The notes below the pieces were generated by a model. That model ran no database searches. It had not been told where the DNA came from and worked only from the letters and a program-made list of their open reading frames with translations. From Streptococcus cristatus AS 1.3089 (GTDB taxonomy: Bacteria; Bacillota; Bacilli; Lactobacillales; Streptococcaceae): a stretch of DNA of 64,000 bases. The position numbers and the translations under genes were made by a program. Location of the stretch: assembly GCF_000385925.1 (NCBI RefSeq), contig NC_021175.1, positions 1,962,213 through 2,026,212 of the forward strand, written 5' to 3'. Below are positions 25,131 through 34,224 of this stretch, piece by piece (the stretch's first letter is position 1; every line of letters begins with the position of its first letter).

Positions 25131-26006
25131 CTATTCATTAACAGAATTTTTATTCCTCTCTGTTCTTTTAATAGAATCGGAAAAGGAAACAAGTTGATAA
25201 AACTCTGGATAATCCGAAAGTTCTTTCGCATAAACCAAATCAGAAAAAAGTTTGTTGAAAATTGGGAAAATCCTCCCCATTCCTCTTAGTAAGCGGTCAA
25301 ATCCAGGTAATAAAAGAATACTTTTTCCATGATTCTGTTTAATTTCTTTTACCAATTGAGATGTGTTTACATAAAAACTATTCTGGGGATGGAAGGTACC
25401 TGCCTCCTCATTTTTTATTAGAAGTCGAATAAATTCACTCAGGTTATCAATATAAATCATACTTCTAGAGTTATTGACTTTTGGAAATATAAGCAATTTG
25501 TTTGCCAAGTTGGATAAACGTTGGTAATTTCCCTTTGCTCCTAACCCGTAAACCATAGGCGGACGAACAATTGCAACGTTAAAAGTCGGACTAGATAAAT
25601 TCACAAGTAACTTTTCCGCTTCTAGTTTGCTTCTCCCATATAGTGATTGGGGGGCAGGAATAGTATTTTTCGTGATGACACCTGGTTCTTTTAAATCTCC
25701 GTATACACTCATACTACTCATGAATATGAATTGAGTTACTCCCTCTTCTTTGGCTTTCTTGGCTAAAGCAAATGGTAATTGAGTGTTTACTTGATGATAA
25801 ATAGCATCCATCTCTTGCGAAGGATTAGCTAAATGAACAAGTGCTGCCACATGAAATATTACATCATATCCAGAAAAGGATAATTTTTCCCACGCATTTG
25901 TATGAACATCTAATTCTTCAACTATAATATCCTTAAAATCTGATACATAAGATAAAAAACTTCTCCCAATATAACTACCTTTCCCTGTAATTAAAACTTT
26001 CTTCAT
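25131..26006 (-). CDS. NAD-dependent sugar epimerase/4-ketoreductase (extended SDR)
   Basis: A 291-residue extended SDR with TGKGSYIGRSF (7-17, glycine-rich loop), MSSMSVYGD, and the catalytic Tyr/Lys pair in SLYGRSKLEAEKL. It resembles the short WbpV/WreQ-like reductases that act after UDP-HexNAc 4,6-dehydratases more than long UDP-Glc 4-epimerases. It lies beside the initiating sugar transferase and one gene from the membrane dehydratase, fitting a UDP-6-deoxy-HexNAc pathway (e.g. QuiNAc/FucNAc). The substrate is inferred from neighbours only. Confidence 0.8.
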   Translation of the reverse strand: MKKVLITGKGSYIGRSFLSYVSDFKDIIVEELDVHTNAWEKLSFSGYDVIFHVAALVHLANPSQEMDAIYHQVNTQLPFALAKKAKEEGVTQFIFMSSMSVYGDLKEPGVITKNTIPAPQSLYGRSKLEAEKLLVNLSSPTFNVAIVRPPMVYGLGAKGNYQRLSNLANKLLIFPKVNNSRSMIYIDNLSEFIRLLIKNEEAGTFHPQNSFYVNTSQLVKEIKQNHGKSILLLPGFDRLLRGMGRIFPIFNKLFSDLVYAKELSDYPEFYQLVSFSDSIKRTERNKNSVNE

Positions 26007-26012
26007 TAGCAG

Positions 26013-26616
26013 TTAATCCTTCTGTTCCATTGTTCCTGTCCCTCCTTCAACAACACCGTCACTTTTCAACACGCTCAGAATAGTTCCAAAGAAACAGCGA
26101 AAGTCTAGAGCAAAGGACATATTTTTACATAGTAGCCATCAAGTTCAGCTTTTTGTTTGATTGGTAGTTCATCACGACCATTAATCTGTGCCCAACCAGT
26201 CAATCCTGGTAACACATCATTAGCACCATACCTATCACGTTCCTCAATCAAATCATATTGATTCCAAAGGGCAGGCCGAGGGCCAATGATGCTCATGTCT
26301 CCAACAAAGATATTCCAAATTTGCGGTAATTCATCAAGAGATGTTTTACGCATGAATTTCCCAACCTTCGTAATCCATTGATCAGGATTTTCTAATAAAT
26401 GAGTGGGAGTGTCTTTAGGTGTGTCAATCCGCATCGTTCTAAACTTTAAAATAAAAAAGTGTTTTTGTGTAATCCTATACGTTTTTGTTTAAAAAGTACT
26501 GGTCCCTTTGAATCTAACTTTATGGCTATAATCAGAACAAGAAATAGAGGTGATAGTACAATCATACCGCAAAAGGATAAAATAATATCAAGAATACGTT
26601 TAATAAATTTATACAT
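26013..26616 (-). pseudogene. initiating undecaprenyl-phosphate sugar-1-phosphate transferase, two frameshifts
   Basis: A small PglC/WcaJ-C-terminal-type transferase that loads the first sugar phosphate onto undecaprenyl phosphate. Three frames together give a complete ~201-residue protein: an N-terminal membrane helix and KxxGPVLFKQKRIGLHK in one frame, LKFRTMRIDTPKDTPTH through DELPQIWNIFVGDMSIIGPRP and LPGLTGWAQINGRDELP in the second, and NMSFALDFRCFFGTILSVLK to a TAA at 26013 in the third. Each break is one base missing from an A5 run on the coding strand (plus 26462-26466 and 26122-26126). If real, capsule initiation would need another enzyme; sequencing error is likelier. Confidence 0.88.
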
Positions 26617-26630
26617 ATTTTATCTACCCC

Positions 26631-28438
26631 CTACTGTTGCGCAAATTTTATTAATTTAGCTTTCAATTCTGCTCCATCTAATTTGGAAATAGAATCAACG
26701 AAAGCTGTTACTTCTGAATTAGGTAAAGCTTGAACATTTCCTACAAATATTTTTTCATAGATTTGTTCGTCAACTCGCTCTTCGGTAGAGAGCAATTCCT
26801 CATACAATTTCTCTCCTGGGCGAATTCCAGCTTCTACAATTTGGATTTCCTCTTCCGTATGACCGCTCAAGGTAATCATTTTTTTAGCTAAATCTAAAAT
26901 TTTAACTGGCTCACCCATATCTAACACGAAAATTTCTCCACCATGCATTAGCGCACCCGCTTGAATAACAAGACGACTTGCTTCAGGAATAGTCATGAAA
27001 TACCGTGTCATTCGGAAATCTGTGACGGTAATTGGACCACCGTTCGCAATTTGCTCCTTGAACAAAGGCACTACACTACCTCGACTGCCCAAAACATTCC
27101 CAAAGCGAACCGCTGCAAACAAGGTTTTCCCTTCCTCATTCAAACTCGTAACAATCATTTCAGCCACCCGTTTTGTAGCTCCCATGACGTTTGGAGGATT
27201 CACAGCCTTATCTGTAGAAACCATTACAAATTTAGCAACTCCAGCTGCTTTGGCAGCTTCAGCCACATTTTTGGTTCCATAAATATTGTTTTTTACTGCT
27301 TCAGTTGGGTTGTATTCCATCAGTGGGACGTGCTTATGAGCTGCAGCATGGTAAACACGATCAGGTTGATATTCATGCATAATATGGAATATCCGTTCTC
27401 GATCTTGTATATCCGCGATAAGAGGCACAATCTCGACTTTATCTCCATATTGAGCAAGTAATTCTTTATGAATTAAATAGATAGAATTTTCTCCATGACC
27501 TAAAAGTAGCAACCTTGCAGGAGAAAAACGAGCAATCTGACGACAAAGCTCTGAACCAATTGAGCCTCCTGCTCCTGTTACCAAAATTGTCTTACCATCA
27601 ATATTGGATTGCAAACTCGTTTGATCAAGTCTAACTTCTTTTCTTCCCAATAAATCAGCAATATCAATTTCCCGTAATTTATGTACTTTTAGCTTTCCGG
27701 TAACCACTTCTTCATATTTTGGCATGGCACTAACTTTAGCACCTGTCTTTTTACAAAGAGAAAAAATCTGCTCATACTCATCTGGTTTAAGAGAAGGAAT
27801 TGCTAGGACAATCTGACTTATCTCATAATTTGCTACAATTTCAGGGATTTGCTTATCCGTACCAACAACTTTGACACCATGTAAAAACGAGCCTTGCTTA
27901 CTTGTATCACTATCTACAACAGCAATAATCTTTAACTCAGGTGACTCTTTTAAAGCCGTTTTAATAAATAGGCTTCCACCATCCCCTGCTCCGACAACTA
28001 GCGTTCTACTTACTTTGCTTTCTTCAACCTCTGTATAGGTTGTTCCGTTTTTAAAACTAAACCACATTCTCCAGCAAAGACGTATGGACATAGTAAATAA
28101 AATAGAGAACATGCAACTAAGCAATAAAAAACGATAGCTTGTATGCAAGGATAGCGCAAGTTCTACTAAGAAAACAATAAAGTAAGTACCTACCAAGGTT
28201 AGACTGATCGTGCTGAGAGTTTTATAGTCCGTGTAACGATTGATAATCGAAAAGAGTTTCGTTTTGATTCCAATTAAAAAATAGAGCACTACTGTCATTG
28301 TTAAGGTTTGTACAAAACTCAAATCTGACAGCAAAACATATTCAGATAAAAAGAAGTATGCCACAAAACCACTAAATATATTAAAACAGCATCTGCTATC
28401 ATCAGAATAATTCTTTTTTGTGATCGTGTTAATTCCAT
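26631..28438 (-). pseudogene. membrane-bound UDP-HexNAc 4,6-dehydratase (CapD/PglF/FlaA1 type), N-terminal frameshift
   Basis: A large polysaccharide-biosynthesis dehydratase: N-terminal TM helices, a CoA-binding-like Rossmann domain (VVGAGDGGSLFI), then a C-terminal SDR domain with VTGAGGSIGSELCRQI and the MVSTDKAVNP/GATKR active-site region. The natural ATG is at 28438 behind AAAGGG (MELTRSQKRIILMIADAVL), but one T is missing from a T-run at 28365-28368, breaking the frame after LIYLV. The open part (577 codons) can only start at a GTG at 28364. Repairing one base gives ~602 residues, the usual length. It converts UDP-GlcNAc-type sugars to 4-keto-6-deoxy intermediates. Confidence 0.88.
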
Positions 28439-28456
28439 AATATCCCTTTATTTATT

Positions 28457-29155
28457 CTATTCTTCTTTCAGTCGATCCCCATAGTGTCCATAGGAACCAT
28501 AGAAACCGTATTTGTCTGCTTGCACATTGTATTTATTTAAGACCACGCCAAGGAAAGGTGTGGATGATTGCTCCAATTGCGTTTTAGATTTTTGAACCAT
28601 TTTACGCTTGACTTCATTTGTAGACACAACCAAAAGACTGGCATCGCAAACTTTGGCAATCAAGGTTGCGTCTACCACCATACCAATCGGCGGTGTATCC
28701 ACGATAATATAGTCGTAATGACGGCGCAAGACGCTCATCATAGTGGTAAATCGCTCACTCTGGAGAAGAGCCGTTGGATTGGGTGACGCTTGTCCAGAGG
28801 TAATGACGAAGAGATTCTCCTCATCCGTTTCGCACAGTCCTTGAGACAAGTCTGTATTTCTCGCAAGATACTCTGTCAAGCCAGAAACCTTCTCACCGCT
28901 CTTAAAGACTCCACCTAGCATTTTTGAATTTCGGATATCTGCGTCAATCAAAAGTGTCTTATGACCCGCCTTAGCAAAGGTTAGAGCAAGATTGGTTGAA
29001 GTTGTCGTCTTCCCTTCACCTGGGAAGGTAGAACTAACAGCAATCACCTTGATATCTTCACCGCTAAGTTGGATATTGGTCCGAAGAGCATTGTAATACT
29101 CCTCTACCCGTGAAATAGAAAGTTTTTTCTTTTTTGCTAACTCTAGTATTGGCAT
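28457..29155 (-). CDS. wze: capsule tyrosine autokinase Wze/CpsD
   Basis: A 232-residue BY-kinase ATPase controlling polysaccharide assembly with the membrane adaptor Wzd. Walker A is in STFPGEGKTTTSTNLA, Walker A' LLIDADIR, Walker B YIIVDTPP. The C-terminal tyrosine cluster (YGFYGSYGHYGD) is the autophosphorylation site. It is 8 bp from wzd. It is conserved capsule-head sequence, with higher GC than the central genes. Confidence 0.95.
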   Translation of the reverse strand: MPILELAKKKKLSISRVEEYYNALRTNIQLSGEDIKVIAVSSTFPGEGKTTTSTNLALTFAKAGHKTLLIDADIRNSKMLGGVFKSGEKVSGLTEYLARNTDLSQGLCETDEENLFVITSGQASPNPTALLQSERFTTMMSVLRRHYDYIIVDTPPIGMVVDATLIAKVCDASLLVVSTNEVKRKMVQKSKTQLEQSSTPFLGVVLNKYNVQADKYGFYGSYGHYGDRLKEE

Positions 29156-29163
29156 TGTATCTC

Positions 29164-29859
29164 CTAACCTACCTTACTCATATCTGGGATGACACCAAGT
29201 AATGTCATGCCTAGGGTTTCTTCGATATCTTCTGGCTTCTTGACACGGTCATCAAGGATTTCCACGCTCACTACCACAAGAACCATCAAGACACCACCCG
29301 CAAGCACTCCAATGATGGTATTTCGACGAATGTTTGGAGAAGACGGTGTTTTCGGCGTCTCCGCTTCTTCCAGCGTTGTAACATCAGAGACCTTGGTAAC
29401 AGCGATGATTTTCTCAGCAGCAACTTCACGCAAGGTATTAGCGATACGGCTTGCTTCTGCCGGATCCGCATGCGTAACCGTAATAGACACAATCCGAGTA
29501 TCTGTCGGTACGGTCACAGTTACCTTAGATGCCAAATCAGATGGCGAACCTGACAATTTCAATTCTGAAATGACAGATGCCAAGACATCTTGAGATAAGA
29601 TGATTTCCTTATAGTCCTTTACCAGATAAGAACCTGCCTGCAGGTCTTGGTTGGTCAAGGTAGGATTTTCTCCCTGCTGACGATTGACAACGTAGATACG
29701 CGTCGTGCTCTTATAAGTAGGCTTAGCAATAAAAACACTGTAACCTAGAGCTAAAATCCCCGTCAATAAGGCAGTTAAGATGATTAAAAACTTCCGTTTC
29801 CAAAGTGTCTTCAACAGAGACAACACATCGATTTCGATCATTTGATTTTCTTGATTCAT
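29164..29859 (-). CDS. wzd: capsule chain-length regulator/kinase adaptor Wzd/CpsC
   Basis: A 231-residue Wzz-type polysaccharide co-polymerase. Two TM helices (about 22-42, [20 protein letters not shown]; about 180-200, [20 protein letters not shown]) flank an extracytoplasmic domain. The proline-rich TPKTPSSPN precedes TM2. The short cytoplasmic tail ([12 protein letters not shown]) docks and activates the separate kinase Wze, as in Gram-positive loci. It is 28 bp downstream of wzh. Confidence 0.95.
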   Translation of the reverse strand: MNQENQMIEIDVLSLLKTLWKRKFLIILTALLTGILALGYSVFIAKPTYKSTTRIYVVNRQQGENPTLTNQDLQAGSYLVKDYKEIILSQDVLASVISELKLSGSPSDLASKVTVTVPTDTRIVSITVTHADPAEASRIANTLREVAAEKIIAVTKVSDVTTLEEAETPKTPSSPNIRRNTIIGVLAGGVLMVLVVVSVEILDDRVKKPEDIEETLGMTLLGVIPDMSKVG

Positions 29860-29887
29860 GTATTTACTTTCTCCAGAGTTTGATTGA

Positions 29888-30619
29888 TTAAATAAACTCG
29901 TTACTTAATAAGATTTCTTGGTTTGTCTTAAAGAGTTCTTCCGCACGCTCAGCGCCGTATTTTTTCGCGACAATCTGATAGGCCTTTTGCATATAAGGCG
30001 GTCTGTCATCAAGATTGTGCATATCGCTGGCAACGAAATGAACCAAGTCCCGTTCTAGAAAGAACTGAACACGCTTTTTCATAAATTTGTAACGATCACC
30101 AAAGAGCTTGGGTTTCAAAACATTTGAACTGTTGACCTGCATATAGCAGCCCATATTGATCAATTCGCTGACCCTATCTTCATCATTTTCCAGACAGTGA
30201 TAGCGCTCGATATGAGCCACCACTGGGGTCATGCCGAGGCGGATAACATTGCCCAAGGCTGAGTGAATATCCTTATAGGGTGTATTCATACTAAACTCGA
30301 TCAAGATATACTTGGTGCCACCTAGACTGGGAAATGTCCCCTCTTCCAGCTTTTGCAAGATGTCGCTAGTATAGTAAATCTCAGCTCCATATAGCACGGT
30401 CAAGTCGTCAGCAACTTGCTTGGCCAAGTCCTGCACTTGCTTAAAATTTGCTGCAATCTTTTCTTCAGGTGTTTCAAACATGCCCTTTCGGCGATGAGAA
30501 GTAGAAATAATGGTACGAACACCCTGACGATAGCTCTCTTCTAGTAGACGTCGGCTATCCTCTAATGTCTTAGGACCGTCATCCACATCAAAAATGATAT
30601 GCGAGTGAATATCAATCAT
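29888..30619 (-). CDS. wzh: manganese-dependent protein-tyrosine phosphatase Wzh/CpsB
   Basis: A 243-residue PHP-family phosphatase that dephosphorylates Wze. Metal-ligand motifs are [17 protein letters not shown] (1-17), [30 protein letters not shown] and [11 protein letters not shown], the complete set for CpsB proteins. It is 3 bp from wzg on the same strand. With Wzd and Wze it forms the phosphoregulatory module of capsule synthesis. Confidence 0.95.
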   Translation of the reverse strand: MIDIHSHIIFDVDDGPKTLEDSRRLLEESYRQGVRTIISTSHRRKGMFETPEEKIAANFKQVQDLAKQVADDLTVLYGAEIYYTSDILQKLEEGTFPSLGGTKYILIEFSMNTPYKDIHSALGNVIRLGMTPVVAHIERYHCLENDEDRVSELINMGCYMQVNSSNVLKPKLFGDRYKFMKKRVQFFLERDLVHFVASDMHNLDDRPPYMQKAYQIVAKKYGAERAEELFKTNQEILLSNEFI

Positions 30620-30622
30620 GCT

Positions 30623-32080
30623 TTACTTCCCTTCCATCACTTCTTGGATTGCTGCTTTGGCCGCTGCCAAGCTATTTTGATCAATTTCCATCATGTAGAG
30701 ATTGGCTTCTGGCATGGCATAAGAAGGCAGACCTGTATTTCCAGTTCCGGTCAAGGCCTGAGAAGTCACATTATAACTTCCACCTGACTCCAACTGAGTA
30801 TTGATCAGATTCATCATCGTTTCCAAGCTCATATCGGTCTGGACAGAATCCTGTAGCCCTGAAAGAATGGCGTTGTAATTCTTCAGTGCATCTGTCGAAG
30901 TCAGTTTCTTAATGACTGCTGCAATAACCTTTTCTTGGTTCTTACCACGATCATTATCTCCACCATTTAGAGAATAACGCTCACGGACGAAGCCTAGAGC
31001 TTGGTCAGAATTCAGATGGATCTTGCCTACAGGGAAATGGTAATTGCCGTGCAGGCTAGTAAACTCTTGGTCGTTCTCAATATCAATTCCGCCCAGCAAG
31101 TCAATCAACTTGAGGAAGGAAGTGAAATTCAGGCGCACGTAATAATTCAAATCAATGCCGTAGAGGTTCTCCAAGGTGTGAACTGAAGCATCCACGCCGT
31201 AAATACCCGCGTGGGTCAGCTTATCTGGCTGATTGAGGCCACCGTCCGCAATTGGAACATAGGCATCCCGAGGCGTCGTCGTCAGCAAGACTTTCTTGGT
31301 CTTACGATTGACTGTCATGATAATATTGACATCCGAGCGTGACACAGAAGAAATCGGTCCATAAGTGTCAATACCACTGACATAGATATTGAAGACTTCT
31401 GCATTAGGATCCTGCTTACCGATAGCTGTATCAATCTTCTTGCTCATCTTGTGAGTGTAGATTTTTTTAATCTTAGAAGCATAGTCGGGATCTTCACCAC
31501 GAATGGTATCTTCAAAGACGCTGTTCAAGACCATAGCCTTGGCTTCACCAGAAGTCAGTGACTTATAGGCAGCTAGATAAGAAGAAGCTGTATCCACTGT
31601 CAGCTCATGCCCTTGTGTCTGACTGATATTTTTCATCAGTGCTTGGACATTGTCTTGGTCATTGCCCGATGGCGCCAAGACACTTGTCAACTGCTTGAGG
31701 TCCGTGACATCGCTATCTGCCGGCACCACGATACTCATCTCATACTCAGAGTAGTTGGAAGTGGAGTTGACACCAGCCGACAAGTCGACCAAGCCTTTTA
31801 CAGCATACATAGATACCGAACCCACAAGTAGAGCTAGTATTAGGAGAGCGCTAGTCGCCCTCTCTGCCTTCCCCTTGAAAATGAGGAATCCTGATAGGAC
31901 TGCCACTGCTAGGATGAGGACTGTCACTAAGACATTCACATAGCGAAAAGCTAGAAAATGATAGCGGAAAATTGTGAAAATCAAGAAAGCCGCTAACAAA
32001 GTATAAACACCCAACAGGGTGCTGTTAAATATTTTCAAGCGATTGCTTTTCTTTTTAGATTTTTTTGATCTCTGATACAT
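30623..32080 (-). CDS. wzg: LytR-CpsA-Psr family protein Wzg/CpsA
   Basis: A 485-residue membrane protein thought to attach polysaccharide to peptidoglycan. It has a cytoplasmic basic N-terminus, three TM segments (about 18-38, 47-67, 75-92), a DNA_PPF-like accessory region (about 105-200) and the LCP domain with [26 protein letters not shown] and [17 protein letters not shown], containing the catalytic/lipid-binding arginines. It is the first gene of the capsule operon, preceded by an extended -10 promoter. Confidence 0.95.
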   Translation of the reverse strand: MYQRSKKSKKKSNRLKIFNSTLLGVYTLLAAFLIFTIFRYHFLAFRYVNVLVTVLILAVAVLSGFLIFKGKAERATSALLILALLVGSVSMYAVKGLVDLSAGVNSTSNYSEYEMSIVVPADSDVTDLKQLTSVLAPSGNDQDNVQALMKNISQTQGHELTVDTASSYLAAYKSLTSGEAKAMVLNSVFEDTIRGEDPDYASKIKKIYTHKMSKKIDTAIGKQDPNAEVFNIYVSGIDTYGPISSVSRSDVNIIMTVNRKTKKVLLTTTPRDAYVPIADGGLNQPDKLTHAGIYGVDASVHTLENLYGIDLNYYVRLNFTSFLKLIDLLGGIDIENDQEFTSLHGNYHFPVGKIHLNSDQALGFVRERYSLNGGDNDRGKNQEKVIAAVIKKLTSTDALKNYNAILSGLQDSVQTDMSLETMMNLINTQLESGGSYNVTSQALTGTGNTGLPSYAMPEANLYMMEIDQNSLAAAKAAIQEVMEGK

Positions 32081-32117
32081 TCACCTTACTACTTTCTGTG
32101 CGAAATTACTCTAGTCT

Positions 32118-32157
32118 ATTATAGCATAAAAACATGGCTTTTTTAAGAATTTCTTAA
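32118..32157 (-). promoter_or_regulatory. capsule operon promoter with an inverted repeat
   Basis: On the minus strand an extended -10 TGC-TATAAT (32118-32126) lies about 40 bp before the wzg ATG. A near-perfect palindrome, TTAAGAATTTCTTAA (32143-32157), overlaps where a -35 would be and could be an operator. No good -35 hexamer is visible. Confidence 0.6.
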
Positions 32158-32412
32158 GAATATTATATAATTGTAAAAAAATCCTATTCTTTTGTCAACG
32201 ACTTCAACTTTGAAATCGAATTCAAGCCAAAACACAGAAAAATAAAGCGATACCAAGGCATTGACACTACCTTATTCTGGTAGATAAGATAGATCTCCGC
32301 TCATGAAATTCAGAGAGCTACTGGCATATAGTAAGCATATTTGAAAAATTGTAGACAAAATTGAACCAAAAGTCCTATTTTTATGCTGAAAGTTTTGCTC
32401 CAATCTAGACGA
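32158..32412. other. intergenic region between the capsule promoter and nrdG
   Basis: No credible ORF. A plus-strand promoter-like pair, TTGACA (32261-32266) with TAAGAT (32285-32290, 18-bp spacer), would run antisense into nrdG. No clear terminator for nrdG is seen. Confidence 0.4.
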
Positions 32413-33012
32413 TTATAACAAGCCATCTCGGTCCACTTGCTCATAAGCTTGCAAACCATCATTGAGCTTGTCCCAGATGACTACCTGTCCTGACTGAAGG
32501 GACTTCTGCACATCAATGATGCGTTGATTAGAGGAACCACGAAATTGTAGCATGAGATTTTTCTTCGTGATATCAAAACGGCCGTCCACCAAGATGTCAA
32601 TCAGACTCAGCAGCTCCAGCTTATCCTCCGTTTCCAGCATCATCTCCTCCCAAGTGTAGCCCGTCCAGGACCAGATATCCTTGTCCGGCAACTCTCTCCG
32701 AATCCGCTTGACCAAGGGCAAGAGAATGCCTGTGTTGAGAAATGGCTCGCCGCCTAGAAGGGTCAGTCCCTGCACATAAGGCTCCGCCAAGTCTTTCATA
32801 ATCTGCTCCTCCAGCTCTTGCGTATAAGGAATGCCAGCGTTGAAAGACCAAGTAGCCGCATTATAGCAGCCTTCACAGTGAAACATACAGCCACTGACAT
32901 AGAGGGAGTTGCGGACACCTTCGCCATCCACAAAGTTAAAGGCCTTATAGTCAATGATTCGCCCTTTACTCAGCTCCTCACTTTTCCATTCTTGAGGTTT
33001 GGGATTGTTCAT
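32413..33012 (-). CDS. nrdG: anaerobic ribonucleotide reductase activating enzyme
   Basis: A radical-SAM activase that generates the glycyl radical on NrdD. It has 199 residues from the ATG at 33012, chosen because GGAGG lies 6 bp upstream; longer in-frame starts lack a site. The 4Fe-4S motif is CMFHCEGC (C-x3-C-x2-C), followed by the GGEPF SAM-contact motif. It overlaps the 3' end of the neighbouring acetyltransferase gene by 35 bp, so it is translationally coupled in the nrdD operon. It is the last gene of the operon. Confidence 0.96.
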   Translation of the reverse strand: MNNPKPQEWKSEELSKGRIIDYKAFNFVDGEGVRNSLYVSGCMFHCEGCYNAATWSFNAGIPYTQELEEQIMKDLAEPYVQGLTLLGGEPFLNTGILLPLVKRIRRELPDKDIWSWTGYTWEEMMLETEDKLELLSLIDILVDGRFDITKKNLMLQFRGSSNQRIIDVQKSLQSGQVVIWDKLNDGLQAYEQVDRDGLL

Positions 33013-33523
33013 CTTCATCCTCCAAATCAATCCAATAACGCTGACTTCTGTCGATTGTATTTTCGTAAACACCGCCAGCAGAGAGAATGGTACGGCGGCT
33101 GGCTTCGTTGTCTTCATCGCAGGTAATCAGCACTCGTTCCAGTCCTTGCTTTCGAGCCTCTGCTAACCCGAGCTCCAGCTGCATCTTGGCCAAACCCTTT
33201 CTGCGTTGACTGGGCCGGATAGAATAGCCTATATGCCCACCCTCCACAAATAATTTGTCATTCAAGGACAAGCGCAGAGCTAAAAAGCCCAGAGGCAAGC
33301 CGGTCTCATCAAAGGATAAAAATTGGATGGCAGGAACCCAACCTGCTGGCAAGTTTGCCACATCTTCCTTCCGTTCTACAATTTTCAGCCAATCCTCATA
33401 ATCCTTTGCTCGTTTCCAAGTAGAGCCCATGCCGCCGTGCATGTAGGATTTTGCAGCATCGAACTCCGCAATCATCTCTAATATCGCGTTTTTATCTTCC
33501 AAAGTTGGTCGTCTTAGCTCCAT
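32978..33523 (-). CDS. GNAT family N-acetyltransferase (paralogue 2)
   Basis: A 181-residue GNAT fold protein with the acetyl-CoA-binding segment IRPSQRRKGLAKMQLELGL and a C-terminal VLITCDEDNEASRRTILSAGG region. It is clearly homologous to the next gene upstream (33533-34030): both start MELRRPxLEDKxxILEM and end in RYWIDLxDE. Tandem duplication within the nrdD-nrdG operon. The substrate is unknown. Its end overlaps nrdG. Confidence 0.88.
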   Translation of the reverse strand: MELRRPTLEDKNAILEMIAEFDAAKSYMHGGMGSTWKRAKDYEDWLKIVERKEDVANLPAGWVPAIQFLSFDETGLPLGFLALRLSLNDKLFVEGGHIGYSIRPSQRRKGLAKMQLELGLAEARKQGLERVLITCDEDNEASRRTILSAGGVYENTIDRSQRYWIDLEDEDEQSQTSRMEK

Positions 33524-33532
33524 GCTCCCTCC

Positions 33533-34030
33533 TCAATCTAAATCAATCCAATAGCGCTCTTTACCAGCTCGAACATCTTCTAATACTCCTCCATTAGCCA
33601 GAATCACCGCTCGACTGGCAGCATTGTCACTATCACAAGTCACTAAAGCGCGTTTGATATTTTTACTTTTGGCTACTTGCAAGCCTTGCCGCAGCTGCTC
33701 TTTTGCCAATCCTTTCCCACGCGCAGAGGGACGGATACTATAGCCGATATGCCCTCCTTCTTGAAGCAAATGGTCATTGAGCCGCAAGCGCAGATTGAGA
33801 AAGCCCACTGCCTGACCATCTGCAGCAAAAGAGATTAGTTGGATGTAGGGCACAAAACCTTGTGGCAAGCCTAGACCTGCCTCAGCTAGCTGAATAGCCT
33901 CCAGCCAGTCCTCATAAACAAAATCCGCTCCGCCAAAGAAGCCGTCCTGCCGGCTGCCAGCCGCTTCAAAGTCAGCCAGCATCTCTAAAATCTTTTCCTT
34001 GTCTTCTAGTTTCGGTCGTCTCAGCTCCAT
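33533..34030 (-). CDS. GNAT family N-acetyltransferase (paralogue 1)
   Basis: A 165-residue GNAT protein, tandem paralogue of 32978-33523. Motif A is IRPSARGKGLAKEQLRQGL; the C-terminal part is ALVTCDSDNAASRAVILANGG. An AGGAGGAACT ribosome site precedes the ATG. It is part of the anaerobic nucleotide reductase operon; the association of such acetyltransferases with nrdD/nrdG recurs in streptococci as far as I know, but the target is unknown. Confidence 0.88.
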   Translation of the reverse strand: MELRRPKLEDKEKILEMLADFEAAGSRQDGFFGGADFVYEDWLEAIQLAEAGLGLPQGFVPYIQLISFAADGQAVGFLNLRLRLNDHLLQEGGHIGYSIRPSARGKGLAKEQLRQGLQVAKSKNIKRALVTCDSDNAASRAVILANGGVLEDVRAGKERYWIDLD

Positions 34031-34082
34031 AGTTCCTCCTGATACGAAGAGAGTGAGACCGCCTTGCGCCCCACTCTGACTT

Positions 34083-34223
34083 CTATTGTTTCTTGTTCTT
34101 TTCTAAAAATTGCTGACGCAGTTTGGCCAATCGCTCTTTTTTGCCATTGCCTCCCCGCGAATGTTTTTCATGGAAACGCTGCACCTGAGCCTTTCCTTTG
34201 TCATCCAATTGATACTTTCCCAT
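34083..34223 (-). CDS. small basic protein between nrdD and the acetyltransferases (46 aa)
   Basis: 46 residues, strongly basic (MGKYQLDDKGKAQVQRFHEK then SRGGNGKKERLAKLRQQFLEKNKKQ). It begins 1 bp after the nrdD stop, with AAGGA 7 bp before the ATG, partly inside the nrdD end. No TM or Cys. The function is unknown, but its fixed place inside the operon and good start signals indicate a real gene. It is followed by a hairpin (34048-34080) before the GNAT genes. Confidence 0.75.
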   Translation of the reverse strand: MGKYQLDDKGKAQVQRFHEKHSRGGNGKKERLAKLRQQFLEKNKKQ

Positions 34224-34224
34224 C

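Noticed and set aside
34048..34080. Hairpin AGAGTG...CACTCT as a truncated repeat copy
   Set aside because: Shares only the short GAGAGTG end; the rest does not align with the 175-bp element.
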